DNA from: Catonia carolina
Taxonomy: Eukaryota > Arthropoda > Insecta > Hemiptera > Achilidae
Length of the DNA: 64,000 bases
Direction: 5' to 3'
NCBI GenBank assembly: GCA_035578175.1
Contig: JAQMRL010000007.1
Coordinates: 50,993,227-51,057,226 of the forward strand
Both the position numbers and the translations under genes were made by a program. The stretch's first letter is position 1. Each line of letters opens with the position of its first letter. Below are positions 10,347 through 21,807 of this stretch, piece after piece. The notes beneath the pieces are model-generated. The model searched no databases. It saw nothing but the letters and a program-made list of their open reading frames with translations, and had not been told where the DNA came from.

Positions 10347-10845
10347 TGTGTGTGTGTCTGTGTGAGAACAGAATATCTCAAGAACGGAACATCGTACGAA
10401 CTTCAAACTTGAAACTTAAGTTACATACCACTACCGGACGCGACACGAACATTTTCATCAAAATCGGTCAACCGGAAGTAGTAGTTTATTCGTGTAATTT
10501 TTAACTTTTTTAAGATTTTCTCAAAAACTGGTCCTACGATTTTTTTTAAAAATCGCCTGGTTTACTTAATTTTTTATGCTCTACAAGATAGGGTATGCGC
10601 CATGTTTGCTGAAATGCTGAGTAAGGCTGTTTTCAAGTAAAAAATTGTTTTTTTAAGATTACGGCGTTAATATGCATTTTAGCGCAAAAGTATATATAAT
10701 AAAAGTTGTAGGCAATTTAAAATCCTACAACTTTTATTTCAAAATGTTTTTGTGTAACGCTTAGTTTAACGGTAATTAGCGATTTTAGGTTTTTTCTCAC
10801 GAAAACGTGTGAAAAAATCTATTTTTTTAAGATTTCGGCCTTAGT
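10093..10845 (+). mobile_element. Helentron-like element, copy C', 3' end deleted
   Basis: Duplicate of copy C with a longer (GT)n tract (about 10,228-10,367). Sequence breaks off at gatttcggccttagt and joins, through ctgcc, to ttaatgtctggtaat inside the mariner element. The terminal inverted repeat and hairpin are gone. Confidence 0.85.
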
Positions 10846-10850
10846 CTGCC

Positions 10851-11600
10851 TTAATGTCTGGTAATATATTTTTTTTTTTAATAAATTTTGTTTTGAGACA
10901 CTAAGTTGGTAGCCCTACTCAACCAGTATGGATATGGCAGTGTGAGTTGATTCTCCTTGAGCTGTGTAAAATGTTGTGCCATTTCCGGTCGTGCTACGAA
11001 CAGAATGTCTTTTATCCTAAAACAATCTCTTGTTTAAATCTGGAGGCTGAAGCTCTAGAACAAATCGTATGTGTTACGGATACAATTTCAATTTTTTAGC
11101 AGCTTTCTGAGCAATCGAACATGACAAATCAACATGCGAGGAAAGTTTTTGTAAACTTTTCCATGGAGAATTGAGCAATCTTGTTTTCACATTCTCTTAA
11201 CGTCATCTGTCATGAGAGTTGGTCGACCACTACATTTTCTGCTGCAAACAATACCTGCCTTTAAAAATCAGTTAGTTAGCCTAGAAATTGACTAGAATAG
11301 AGTGGAGGAACACCAAAAAATCGAATATTAAATGATTCTTTTACACTCGCATACGATTTTGTAGCAAAATATTGTTCAAGAATGAAAACCCGTTGTTCTA
11401 GGGTAAAAAGACATTCTGTTCGTAACACAACTGGAAACAGCACAAAATTTTACGCAACTCAAGGAAAATCAACTCAAACTGTCGTATCTATACCGGTTGA
11501 GTAGGGCTACCAACTTTGTGTCACAAAACAAAATATCCCTTTCTTAGAAAAAAATTACCAGACATTAACAATTGGGTAACAGGACTAAAAAATCACCCGG
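10851..11600 (-). mobile_element. mariner fold-back (duplicate), left terminus deleted
   Basis: Duplicate of 4999-5776 lacking its first ~32 bp and therefore one transposon end. It retains TA at the right (11,601-11,602) and the same N-terminal transposase remnant on the minus strand. Confidence 0.7.
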
Positions 11601-11769
11601 TACTACGGTCTTAAGACAATTCTCACTCCCCGATCAACTGAACTTCTTCACCTCATCTGGTGTGTTGTAAATACGTTCTAAATAACAATAATAATAATTA
11701 TTAGTGACAACAATAACTCTGTTACATTCGGCGCGATACTTCTTAATTAAATGGGTTGGAAGCACAATC

Positions 11770-12563
11770 AAAAATCTGGTGTGAAACACTCACACAACTT
11801 TCTCTTGCCAATGCAAATAATTAACAATAAACCTAACAATAGTAATAAAACATTAGAAATAAACAAAAAACTAACCTCAATAAACATAACCTAATTTTAA
11901 TCATGAGTGAGAGACGCAAAATGAAAACCAACTTCTGTTTGGCATTAAAATACGGAAAATCACTCTTTCACGCTAAACTAGGCTCTGTAGAGAAAAATGC
12001 TCTAAATAAAAGTTGTACATCTTTTAATTTTCTATCAATTTAATTATATACACTTTTCTCGTAAAATGCATGCTAAGGCCATAATCTTAAAAAAATTGAT
12101 TTTTCACACGTTTTCGTGAGAAAAAAACAGAAAATTGCTAATTACCGCTAAACTAAGCGTTATAAAAAAAATGTCCAAAATAAAAGTTGTAGAATTTTAC
12201 ATTCTCTACAACTTATATTATATAACGTTTTGCGCTAAAATGCATATTAAAGCCGCAATCTTAAAAAGAAAATGTTTTTACTTAAAAACAGCCTCACGCA
12301 GAATTTCAGCAAACATGGCGCCTACCCTATCTTGTACAGCATAAAAAATGTATAACCAGGCAATTTTAAAAAAAATCGTAGGACCAGTTTTTGAGAAAAT
12401 CGTAAAAAAGTGAAAAATTATACGAATAAACTACTACTTCCGGTTGACCGATTTTGATGAAAATGTTCGTGTCGGGTCCGGTAGTGGTATGTAACTTAAG
12501 TTTCAAGTTTCAAGTTTCAAGTTCATACGATGTTCCGTTCTTGAGGTATTCTGTTCACACACA

Positions 12564-12626
<63 letters not shown>

Positions 12627-12757
12627 CAATCGCTAAAAACATATTTTTTGGGTTCAGGGGGTCTGAAAACGTATAGATCCGGTAAAACCTCGATTTCGAA
12701 AAATCGACATGAAAACAATACTTTCCTTCCTATATATTCATATAGGCAAGAGAAAGT
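11770..12757 (-). mobile_element. Helentron-like element, copy D' (complete)
   Basis: Duplicate of copy D. It differs in a longer (AC)n (12,556-12,622), an extra caagttt unit near 12,505 and a few substitutions, so the two units have begun to diverge. Confidence 0.88.
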
Positions 12758-12989
12758 ATAAATTTATGAAACAGAGTTTTCAGAGATATCTTCTGGCAGT
12801 TTTTACACTCTTTTAATGGGATATGACATTACTTCCGAATCCTAACAATAATGAATTAAGCTCATGATATAGGACACTATGATGCACTATCATTACTAAA
12901 TAGGAAACACTAATCTCTTTTAAATTTTATTCTTAAAATTTCATTTTTTACGTTTCCTCTTTATTAATCCCTAATGTGTGTACAATGTA

Positions 12990-13215
12990 ACCTTTAATAA
13001 GAAAAAAGTGTCTGTTGTATAGACTCCGGCCGACCATTCCTGAGAGAGTATGGTTAAAATTGAACCCCAACTCTCAAAGTACACCGATAACCCCAGTATA
13101 GTATTCAAATCCGTATAAAAAAAAATACCTTTACTAAGATTTGAACCAGAACCTTCGTCTCCGAAAGTCAGCTGTTAAACAGATGACTCGCGATGACTAG
13201 ACCAACCCAGTGTAT
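12990..13215 (-). repeat. tRNA-derived SINE (duplicate, minus strand)
   Basis: Duplicate of 7176-7362 with the same A-box-like and B-box-like motifs on the minus strand. Confidence 0.5.
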
Positions 13216-13424
13216 TTCCTCTTTTTAGCATAAATTTCTTTGTATTATAAGTAAAAACTCAAAAATATTGCCACTTTATCAACAACTGATAGCCTACTTT
13301 TCAAATAATTATAACTCAGTTCTACATAAATCTCAGTTTACAAAATGATATTTTTTTATTGCTAGAAAATAAAACTTGAAAAAAATATTAAAAATAAATC
13401 CATTATTGTCTAAAAAAAAATGAT

Positions 13425-13583
13425 AAACAAAAAACATGGTTTTTGCGATTGGTCTGTGTGTGTGGACAAACTGTCTTAAGAACGGAATATCGTACGAAAT
13501 TCAAACTTGAAGTCATTTCATCCTTCACCGTCTGCATTAGCAGTAATTGCAGAACAGTCGGACGTTAAACCAAAAAAAAACAA
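13425..13583 (+). repeat. Helentron-like scrap plus SINE tail (duplicate)
   Basis: Duplicate of 7571-7727 with a one-base shorter A run after gacgttaaacc. Confidence 0.55.
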
Positions 13584-13690
13584 GGGTTATTTAAAGCATT
13601 GCAAAGCGCTATAAGCAGATACAATAATTTCATGTATTCGCTTCTGCTGCTATTTGTAAATTTACATGAAAACCCTGTTCCTGAAGGGTA

Positions 13691-13926
13691 TCAGCAGGTA
13701 GTTCGGGTAAAAATGTGAATTTCACTCACACAGCTGTTAATCAAAAAAGTGCGATAACGACCAATTGTCAGTTGTTGAAGTTATCCGCGCTATAGTGTTC
13801 TTTGTCAGAGTCTCGGGTTCGATCCCGGTCAGGTCTAGAATTCTATCGTCATTAGTTATCATCTATCACTCTTCATGGTCAGCATTAGCCTTGACGTGTA
13901 TAACAGCCGGAGGTAAAACAAAAAAC
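13691..13926 (+). repeat. Probable tRNA-derived SINE
   Basis: Contains an exact B-box-like gggttcgatcccggt at about 13,815-13,830, downstream of a weak A-box-like stretch. It is followed by a tail (cttcatggtcagcattagcc, then ccggaggtaaaac) ending in A-rich sequence at the start of copy E. The tail resembles but is not identical to the 39,992 SINE tail. Start is uncertain; no target duplication found. Confidence 0.45.
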
Positions 13927-14705
13927 AAAAATCTGGTATGAAACACTCACACAACTTTCTCTTGCCAATACAATAATAAAAAATAATCCTAACATTAGTA
14001 ATAAAAATTACTAATAAACAAAACACCAACCTCTAAAAACATAATCTAATTTTAATCATGAGTGAAAGACACACAATGACAATCTACCACAGTTTGGCCT
14101 AAAAATACGGAAAATCACTCTTTCACGCTAAACTAGGCTCTGTAGAGAAAAATTCTCTAAATAAAAGTTGTAGATCTTTTAATTTCCTATAAATTTTATT
14201 ATATCCACTTTTGTCGTAAAATGCGTACTAAAGCCGAAATCTTTAAAAAAATCGATTTTTCACACGTTTTCGTGAGAAAAAAACAGAAAATCGCTAATTA
14301 CTGCTAAACTAAGCGTTATACAAAAAAAATGTTTGAATTAAAGTTGTAGAAATTTACATTCTCTACAACTTTTATTATATAAATTATTGCTCTAAATTGC
14401 ATATTAAAGCCGTAATCTTAAAAAAACTATGTTTTTACGTAAAAACAGCCTCACCCAGAATTTCAGCAAACATGACGCCTACCCTATCTTGTAGCGAATA
14501 AAAAATTAAGTAAACCAGGCGATTTTTAAAAAAATCGTAGGACCAGTTTTTGAGAAAATCGCAAAAAACTGAAAAATTACACGAATAAACTACACTATCC
14601 GGTTGACCGATTTTGATGAAAATGTTCGTGTCGGGTCCGGTAGTGGTATGTAACTTAAGTTTCAAGTTTCAAGTTCGTACAATGTTCCGTTCTTGAGATA
14701 TTCTG

Positions 14706-14743
<38 letters not shown>

Positions 14744-14893
14744 GACAGACACACACACAGACCAATCGCTAAAAACATGTTTTTTGGGTTCAGGGGGTCT
14801 GAAAACGTATAGATCCGGTGAAAACTCGATTTCGAAAAATCGACATGAAAACAATACTTTCCTTCCTATATATTCATATAGGCAAGAGAAAGT
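13927..14893 (-). mobile_element. Helentron-like element, copy E (complete)
   Basis: 3' end at 13,927 (aaaatctggtatgaaacact, one change in the terminal hairpin) and 5' end ggcaagagaaagt at 14,881-14,893. (AC)n at 14,706-14,758. Full-length and low divergence. Confidence 0.87.
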
Positions 14894-15840
14894 AAAAAAC
14901 AAGGGGTCGTGTAGATTGAGAATCCTGTAAATAAGTAAAAATTGTAGTTTTTGTCTCTGTTTAATCCATGTTTAATTTTTTCATTAGAAATTTAGTAGAT
15001 TGAGAGTTCCGAATATCACCCCAATAATGCACTAATGAATCGTTTCAGATAAGTTTCATACGGTGTGGATTATTTGAATGTCTGAGTTTGAACACAAATG
15101 CATTGCAGATAAGAGTGTGTATTACTCATTCACTCCCACACTCGCCCAGAAACATATACTGTCTAGGACTTGGACAAAGTGGAGTAACAAAAGAAGAGTA
15201 GTGAGTGGGTGTTTGTAAATGAGGACAATAGCGGTGAGGATTGGTGTTCGGCGGAGGCAAGTAGCTGTTTAGTTCGGAGGTTGTAATGATACGGTAGGCG
15301 TTGATTTCAATGGCTGACTATAGCGACAACTCCTATTGGTTCTTTACTCCCCTTGCGTATGTATTTTTAATGGAAGAGCTTCGTGTGCACATATAAGGGT
15401 GCCGTGTCGTTAACACCTTCATACTCCCCCTAATTGGAATTTTCTTCAGCGGTAGACACCATTAAATATAGACAAAATAATTAAATAGCACAACACGCTG
15501 TGGATGACTCCGCCGAGCCTCTGGAGCATCGAAAAAGATCATCAGATTAGCTCTAGGTAGTCTCCGGTAACCCTTAGCACAAAACAGAATCGCAGAACTA
15601 GGTAGGCCTACTTACAAGAACCCTACAACAATTTAAACGTTATCGATCTTGGTAGTCCTTTTTTTTTTAAACTTAAGGTAAATTATTTTTTTTACTTTTT
15701 TGTTTATCGACAACATTGTAGGCCTACAATTAACAGCCAGCCAATTTTATCTCCGTGTTTGGCTTTTTTGAACAAAAATGCATGGTAGTGAAATGAATGT
15801 GTACATTTTCTCCCACACTTACCCAGAAATATATATACTA
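14894..15840. other. Unassigned spacer with one diverged direct repeat
   Basis: No gene found. About 15,095-15,180 (cactcccacactcgcccaga, atactgtctaggactt) is repeated, diverged, at 15,777-15,855 (acacttacccagaaatatat, tatctaggacttt). A gene-poor stretch around 15,180-15,420 is less AT-rich than its surroundings. No splice-linked reading frame could be supported. Confidence 0.45.
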
Positions 15841-15920
15841 TCTAGGACTTTGAACCCGTTTACAGGTACCCTGAGCCAAAAAAAAAAAAAATTTACCGAT
15901 TGGTGTGTGTGTGTGTGTGT

Positions 15921-15978
<58 letters not shown>

Positions 15979-16577
15979 CAGAGAGAGAGACAGAGAAACT
16001 AAAACAGAAAATCGTACGAAGATGAAAATAAAAAATCTGAGGCTGTTTTCACGTAAAAAAGTTGTTTTTTTTTAAAGATTACGGCTTTAATATGCATTTT
16101 AGCGCAAAAATGTATATAACAAAAGTTACAGAGAATTTAAAACTCTACAACTATTATTCCAAAAATTTTTTTTGTATAACGCTTAGTTTAGCGGTAATTA
16201 CCGATTTTCTGTTTTTTCTCACGAAAACTTATGAAAAATCGATTTTTTTTTAGATTTCGGCCTTAGTATGCATTTTACGACAAAATTGTATATAACCTAC
16301 CTAATCAAATTTATAAGAGATTAAAAGATCTATAACTTTTATTTAAAGCACTTTTCTCTACAGAGCCTAGTTAAGCGTAAAAGTGATTTTCCGTATTTTT
16401 AAGCCAAATTGAGGTTGATTTTCATTTTGCGTCTATCACTCATGATTAAAATTAGGTTACGTTTATTGAGGTTAGTTTTTTGTTTATTTCTAATATTTTA
16501 TTACTAATGTTAGGATTGTTGTTAATTATTTGCATTGGCAAGAGAAAGTTCTGTAAGTGTTTTACACCAGATTTTTT
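15841..16577 (+). mobile_element. Helentron-like element, copy F (internally deleted, old)
   Basis: The 5' part is strongly diverged (ggtaccctgagcc for the family's gaccccctgaaccc; then (GT)n with (GA)n at 15,904-15,995). It jumps at about 16,034 to the family's middle (gaggctgttttcacgtaaaa). The 3' end is intact: ggcaagagaaagt, hairpin and cagatttttt. Confidence 0.7.
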
Positions 16578-16880
16578 AACATTGAGCCTGCTTACAGAGA
16601 CAGAAACATCAATTGATTTCACGTAGTCATACGCATTAACTTCCACCGATTCCTTTACAAGCAATGACAATTGAGAAAAAATATCGATTAGTCAGCTGTC
16701 TACTGACACTCACCCTGTCACGTTACACTCGTTGAAAGTGTTGAGAAAAATAAATATCAGTTTACACTCACGTATTATACACATTAACCCCGTTAATCCG
16801 AACATTGCTAATCGGAAAATTCGGTAACCCGAACACGTTCTGGACTTGTTAATTTTAATATCAAGAGGACGAAAATTGAA
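16578..16880. other. Unassigned spacer with pogo/Tigger-like scraps
   Basis: No gene. 16,790-16,850 holds cgttaatccgaacattgcta and ttcggtaacccgaac, similar to the palindrome at 19,930-19,990. Such 'ggttaatccgaac' ends are typical of Tigger-type elements; here only an eroded trace. Confidence 0.4.
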
Positions 16881-17669
16881 AAAAATCTGGTGTGAAACAC
16901 TCACACAGCTTTCTCTTGCCAATGCAAATAATTAACAATAAACCTAACATTAGTAATAAAACATTAGAAATAAACAAAAAACTAACCTCAATAAACATAA
17001 CCTAATTTTAATCACGAGTGAATGACGCAAAATGAAAATCAACCTCAGTTTGGCTTAAAAATACTACGGGAAATCACTCTTTCACGCTAAACTAGGGTCT
17101 GTAGAGAAAAATGCTCTAATTAAAAGTTGTAGATCTTTTAACCTCTTATAAATTTGATTATATACATTTTTGTCGTAAAATGCATACTAAGGCCGAAATC
17201 TAAAAACAATCAATTTTTCACACGTTTTCGTGAGAAAAAAAACAGAAAATCGCTATTTACCGCTAACCAAGCGTTATACAAAAAAATGTTTGAAATAAAA
17301 GTTGTAGGATTTTAAATTCTCTACATTTTTATAATATAAATTTTTGCGCTAAAATGCATATTAAAGCTGCAGTCTTAAAAGAACAATTTTTTTACATGAA
17401 AACAGCCTCACCAAGAATTTCACCAAACATGGCGCCTACCCTATCTTGTAGAGCATAAGAAATTTAGTTAACCTGGCGTTTTTAAAAAAAATCGTAAGAT
17501 TAGTTTTTGAGAAAATCGAAAAAAGTGAAAAATTACACGAATAAACTACCACTTCCGGCTGACCGATTTTGATGAAAATGTTCGTGCCGGGCCCGGTAGT
17601 AGTATCTAACTTAAGTTTCAAGTTTCAAGTTCGTATGATGTTCCGTTCTTGAGATATTCTGTTCACACC

Positions 17670-17709
<40 letters not shown>

Positions 17710-17847
17710 GACCAATCGCTAAAAACATGTTTTTTCGGTTCAGGGGGTCTGAAAACGTGTAGATCCGGTGAAAACTCGATTTCGAAAAATCGACATGAAA
17801 ACAATACTTACTTTCCTTCCTATATATTCATCTAGGCAAGAGAAAGT
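16881..17847 (-). mobile_element. Helentron-like element, copy G (complete)
   Basis: aaaaatctggtgtgaaacac at 16,881 to ggcaagagaaagt ending 17,847. A four-base duplication inside the 5' hairpin (acttactttcc) disturbs the stem. Microsatellite at 17,666-17,708 includes a GC-alternating part. Confidence 0.87.
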
Positions 17848-18358
17848 AAAAATGTTTTACAGAAAAGAATATTTCTTTAAAAATTTTGGTAACAAAATTG
17901 AAATAGTACATTAAGTTACTGGGTAGATTTTACAGCTAAAGGAAAATATTTACACTATTGCACTGTAGGCCTACGGTACATAAAAAACAATAAAACAAAT
18001 TTACGTTTTGAAAGTTGTTAAACTAAAATTGTGAATATTGTAGCAAGTTAAATTACTGACTGTACATACCTTACTCAGAATTTGTAAACTCAGATTAGTT
18101 ACTTAGATTAGTTTTTACTTATTAGATTAGTTTTTGAGAAAATCGAAAAAATCGAAAATATCTGCATCACGGTTTCTAATATTCTCAGCTGTTGGTTCAG
18201 CTTTCTAAACAACTGTTGGTGGGAAATTTACTTGATTTTCTCTTTAAAAACCTAAGGTGAACCTGCTGGAAAATGCGATGTTCCGCCACCGCCGCATGAA
18301 CGTGACGTCTGTGGGAGTAGCGCCACACTCAAGACGCATTTAAATGAATTGAATTCTT
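17848..18358. other. Unassigned spacer, includes first copy of a ~95 bp direct repeat
   Basis: No gene. 18,157-18,255 (atctgcatcacggtttctaa, cagctgttggttcagctttc) is repeated nearly exactly at 18,603-18,700 inside the adjacent TTAA-flanked element. 18,260-18,350 is a short GC-richer patch with no recognised identity. Confidence 0.45.
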
Positions 18359-18362
18359 TTAA

Positions 18363-18904
18363 GGGGAGATTGCACGATGGTTTTAACTCGAAATTTCGAT
18401 TTTTGGTTTTCAGTTATGTTTTTCAATAGTTTAGGCCTAGATCGACCAGAAAAACATTAAATTACGTCAAAAAAAATATTTTTTTATGAAAAAATGAAGT
18501 ATTTATCAGGTTTACACAGAAAAATTATCATTTTGCGAAGAACGAATATTTTTCATAATTTTATACTGCTCGTTTTAGTGCAAAGAGAATTTAAGTTTTT
18601 AAAATATCTGCATCACGGTTTCTAATATTCTCAGCTGTTGGTTCAGCTTTCTAAACAACTGTTGGTGGGAAATTTACATGTTTTCTCTTTAAAAACCTTG
18701 TTGCTTGTGTACATATTGTTTTTGATTTGTGCCTTCTTGTTTCTTACCTTTTCCCGTAAATTTAGATTTTTACTTTCTCTTGCCTATATGAATAAATAGG
18801 AAAGAAAGTATTGTTTTCATGTCGATTTTTCGAAACCGAGTTTTCACCGGATCTATACGTTTTCAGACCCCCTGAACCCAAAAAACATGTTTTTAGCGAT
18901 TGGT

Positions 18905-18950
<46 letters not shown>

Positions 18951-19903
18951 AAAATATCTCAAGAACGGAACATCGTACGAACTTGAAACTTGAAACTTAA
19001 GTTACATACCCTTACCGGACTCGACACGAACATTTTCATCAAAATCGGTCAACCGGAAGTAGTAGTTTATTCGTATAATTTTTCACTTTTTGCGATTTTC
19101 TCAAAAACTGGTCCTACGATTTTTTTTAAAATCGCCTGGTTTACTCAATTTTTTATTCTCTACAAGATAGGGTAGGCGTCATGTTTGCTGAAATTCTGGG
19201 TGAGGCTTTTTTCACGTAAAAACATAGTTTTTTAAAGATTACAGCTTTAATATGCAATTTAGCGCAAAACTTTACATAATAAAAGTTGTAGAGAATTAAA
19301 AATCAACTTTTATTTAACGCATTTTTCTCTACAGAGCCTAGTTTAGCGTGAAAGAGTGATTTTCAGTATTTTTAAGGCAAACTTAGGACGATTTTCATTT
19401 TCCGTCTTTCACTCATGATTAAAATTAGGTTATATTTATTGTGGTTTGTTTTTTGTTTATTTCTAATGTTTTATTACTAATGTTAGGTTATATTGGTCAT
19501 TATTTGGATTGGCAAGAGAAAGTTGTGTGAGTGTTTCACACCAGATTTTTAATATTAAGGTTCATTTTTCTCAGAAACCAATAAACCTATCAGGCTGAAA
19601 TTTTTACCAGTTAATCATCTTGTACAGCCACGTATACCGACATTTTTATGACTTCCTCAGGTGCTCCAAAAGTTAATAATACGCAAAATACGTAGAAAAC
19701 AATCTGTAAAAATTTTATGATATTCGTAATTAAAAAAAAATGATATGGTTCAAAGATTAAAGTCAAACAATGTCAGTAGCTCGAGAAAAAACCCGACACC
19801 TATAGTGTGTAAAGTTTCATTTCTTTATCTCTTACCAATCCTATGAAAATGTACCTAAAAATAACAAATTTAACATTAGCGGGATACAAAGTACAGTCTC
19901 CCC
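18363..19903 (+). mobile_element. TTAA-flanked inverted-repeat element, split by a Helentron-like insertion
   Basis: Bounded by TTAA at 18,359-18,362 and 19,904-19,907. Ends are ggggagattgcac at left and, in complement, ggggagactgtac at right. A second copy in opposite orientation lies at 44,554-45,247, also between TTAA. Without the insertion at 18,772-19,550 this copy is about 760 bp. TTAA targets suggest a piggyBac-type (or Sola-type) non-autonomous element; no transposase is present, so the superfamily is inference. Confidence 0.65.
18772..19550 (+). mobile_element. Helentron-like element, copy J (internal deletion)
   Basis: Both termini intact. It lacks about 180 bp between two caacttttatt-type repeats near 19,300, probably a deletion between short repeats that removes one of the two internal ~175 bp units. 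Inserted in a T run of the TTAA-flanked element; the homologous empty site can be read at 44,890-44,935. Confidence 0.85.
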
Positions 19904-19907
19904 TTAA

Positions 19908-20559
19908 TGAAAATTTGTTTTTATGATTGCACTGTATTTCGGTTAATCCGAACAGGGTTTGATCCTTATTAGTTCGGATTAACAGGGTTTGAGAGTACTA
20001 GCGACCCCTCCTCCCGCCATCGTTTACTACGCTTCACGATAAAATAAATTTAGAGAATCTAACTTCTCACACAACCTTATATGTTGAAAGCCAAATCACT
20101 TTGTACAATGAAATCAGTTAGTACTGGAAACAGGAATATTTTTGACATTAGTATCAAGCACTAGTTGAAGAGAAGAAATACGATTTGTGTAACGAGCAAA
20201 AAATTAAGTTAAATGTTTACATCTCAGCCTAGTCTTTGTATACTGTAGACAATTTGAACTGACACAACTCTTGTTCTACGTGTACACACAGTTCCGCACA
20301 AAGTATATTCATAACCTATTCTTTCAGCAAGGTCAACAAAATTAATTTTAATGTATACAAATGCCTACAACATTATTTCAATGTACAAACGTAAAATAAT
20401 TATTTCATTTTAAAATATATATTATTTAATTTGTCCCAATAAAAATTCAAATTATAAATTACAAGAACTAAATTACAAAAACTCACTATACTATACTCTA
20501 CAGACACACGCAACTAACTGAACAAATTGTTCTGAATATATAATGAACAGAAATCATGA
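19908..20559. other. Unassigned spacer with a small Tigger-like palindrome
   Basis: 19,930-19,990 has ggttaatccgaacaggg facing ttagttcggattaaca, a short inverted pair resembling pogo/Tigger ends. The rest shows no gene or repeat I can name. Confidence 0.4.
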
Positions 20560-21389
20560 AAAAAATTTGGTGTGAAACACTCACACAACTTTCTCTTGCC
20601 AATGCAAATAATTAACAATAAACCTAACATTAGTATTAAAACATTAGAAATGAACAAAAACTAACCTCAAAAACATAACCTTATTTTAATAATGAGTGAA
20701 TGACGCAAAATGACAATCGAACTCAGTTTGGCTTAAAAATACGGAAAATCACGCTTTCACGCTAAACTAGGCTCTGTAGAGAAAAATGCTCTAAACAAAA
20801 GTTGTAGATCTTTTAAGTTTCTATAACTTTTATTATATACACTTTTGTCGTAAAATGCATACTAAGACCGAAATGTTAAAAAAATCGATTTTTCTCACGT
20901 TTTCGTGAGAAAAAAAACAGAAAATCGCAAATTACCGCTAAACTAAGTGTTATACAAAAAAATGTTTGAAACAGAAGTTGTAGGTTTTTAAATTCTCTAC
21001 AACTTTTATTATATAAGTTTTTGCGCTAAAATTTATATTAAAGCCGTAATCTTAAAAAAACAACGTTTTTACGTGAAAACAGCCTCACCGAGAATTTCAG
21101 CAAACATGGCGCCTACCCTATCTTGTAGAGAATAAAAAATTGAGTAAAATAGGCGATTTAAAAAAAAATCGTAGGACCAGTTTTTGAGAAAATCGCAAAA
21201 AACTGAAAAATTATACGAATAAACTACTACTTCCGGTTGACCGATTTTGATGAAAATGTTCGTGTCGCGTCCGGTAGTGGTATGTAACTTAATTTTCAAG
21301 TTTCAAGTTCGTACGATGTTCCGTTCTTGAGATATTCTGTTCACACACAGACACACAGACACACAGACACACAGACACACAGACACACA

Positions 21390-21446
<57 letters not shown>

Positions 21447-21577
21447 CAATCGCTAAAAACATGTTTTTTGGGTTCAGGGGGTCTGAAAACGTATAGATCC
21501 GGTGTAAACTCGATTTCGAAAAATCGACATGAAAACAATACTTTCCTTCCTATATATTCATATAGGCAAGAGAAAGT
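20560..21577 (-). mobile_element. Helentron-like element, copy K (complete)
   Basis: 3' end at 20,560 (atttggtgtgaaacac, one change) and 5' end at 21,577. Compound microsatellite (acacacag)n then (AC)n at 21,344-21,443. Shares a set of diagnostic bases with copies L and N and lies head to head with L. Confidence 0.9.
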
Positions 21578-21807
21578 AACAAATTAGTCGCATCATTATG
21601 TCTGACAGATTATAAATAACAGTGAAAACAAAGCGCAGTGACCGTGCGCGAGTCGCACATTACAGTAGGGAACGTATACTTTAGTGACTGTACCGTCGTT
21701 GCATGGTGATGGGCGAAGAGTGGAGTAGATAAACACCAAAGCTGCTTGTGCTAATTCAAATTGTCCAAGGTATACTGTCCAAAAAACACCTGTTTTTTGT
21801 GTTTTTT
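21578..21807. other. 230 bp spacer between inverted copies K and L
   Basis: Unique sequence; nothing recognised. It forms the loop of a potential long hairpin between K and L. Confidence 0.5.

Larger units (their letters stand above)
7841..13690. repeat. Tandem segmental duplication, unit 2 (~5.85 kb)
   Basis: Near-identical repeat of 1530-7840. The offset is 6311 at the start, about 6327 near 10,841 and about 5820 after 10,851, showing that unit 2 lacks about 507 bp relative to unit 1 (4519-5030). After tgaagggta at about 13,690 the units diverge. Confidence 0.9.

Noticed and set aside
15960..16000. (GA)n tract as a GAGA-factor promoter element
   Set aside because: It adjoins the (GT)n microsatellite of a decayed Helentron-like copy and has no nearby gene.
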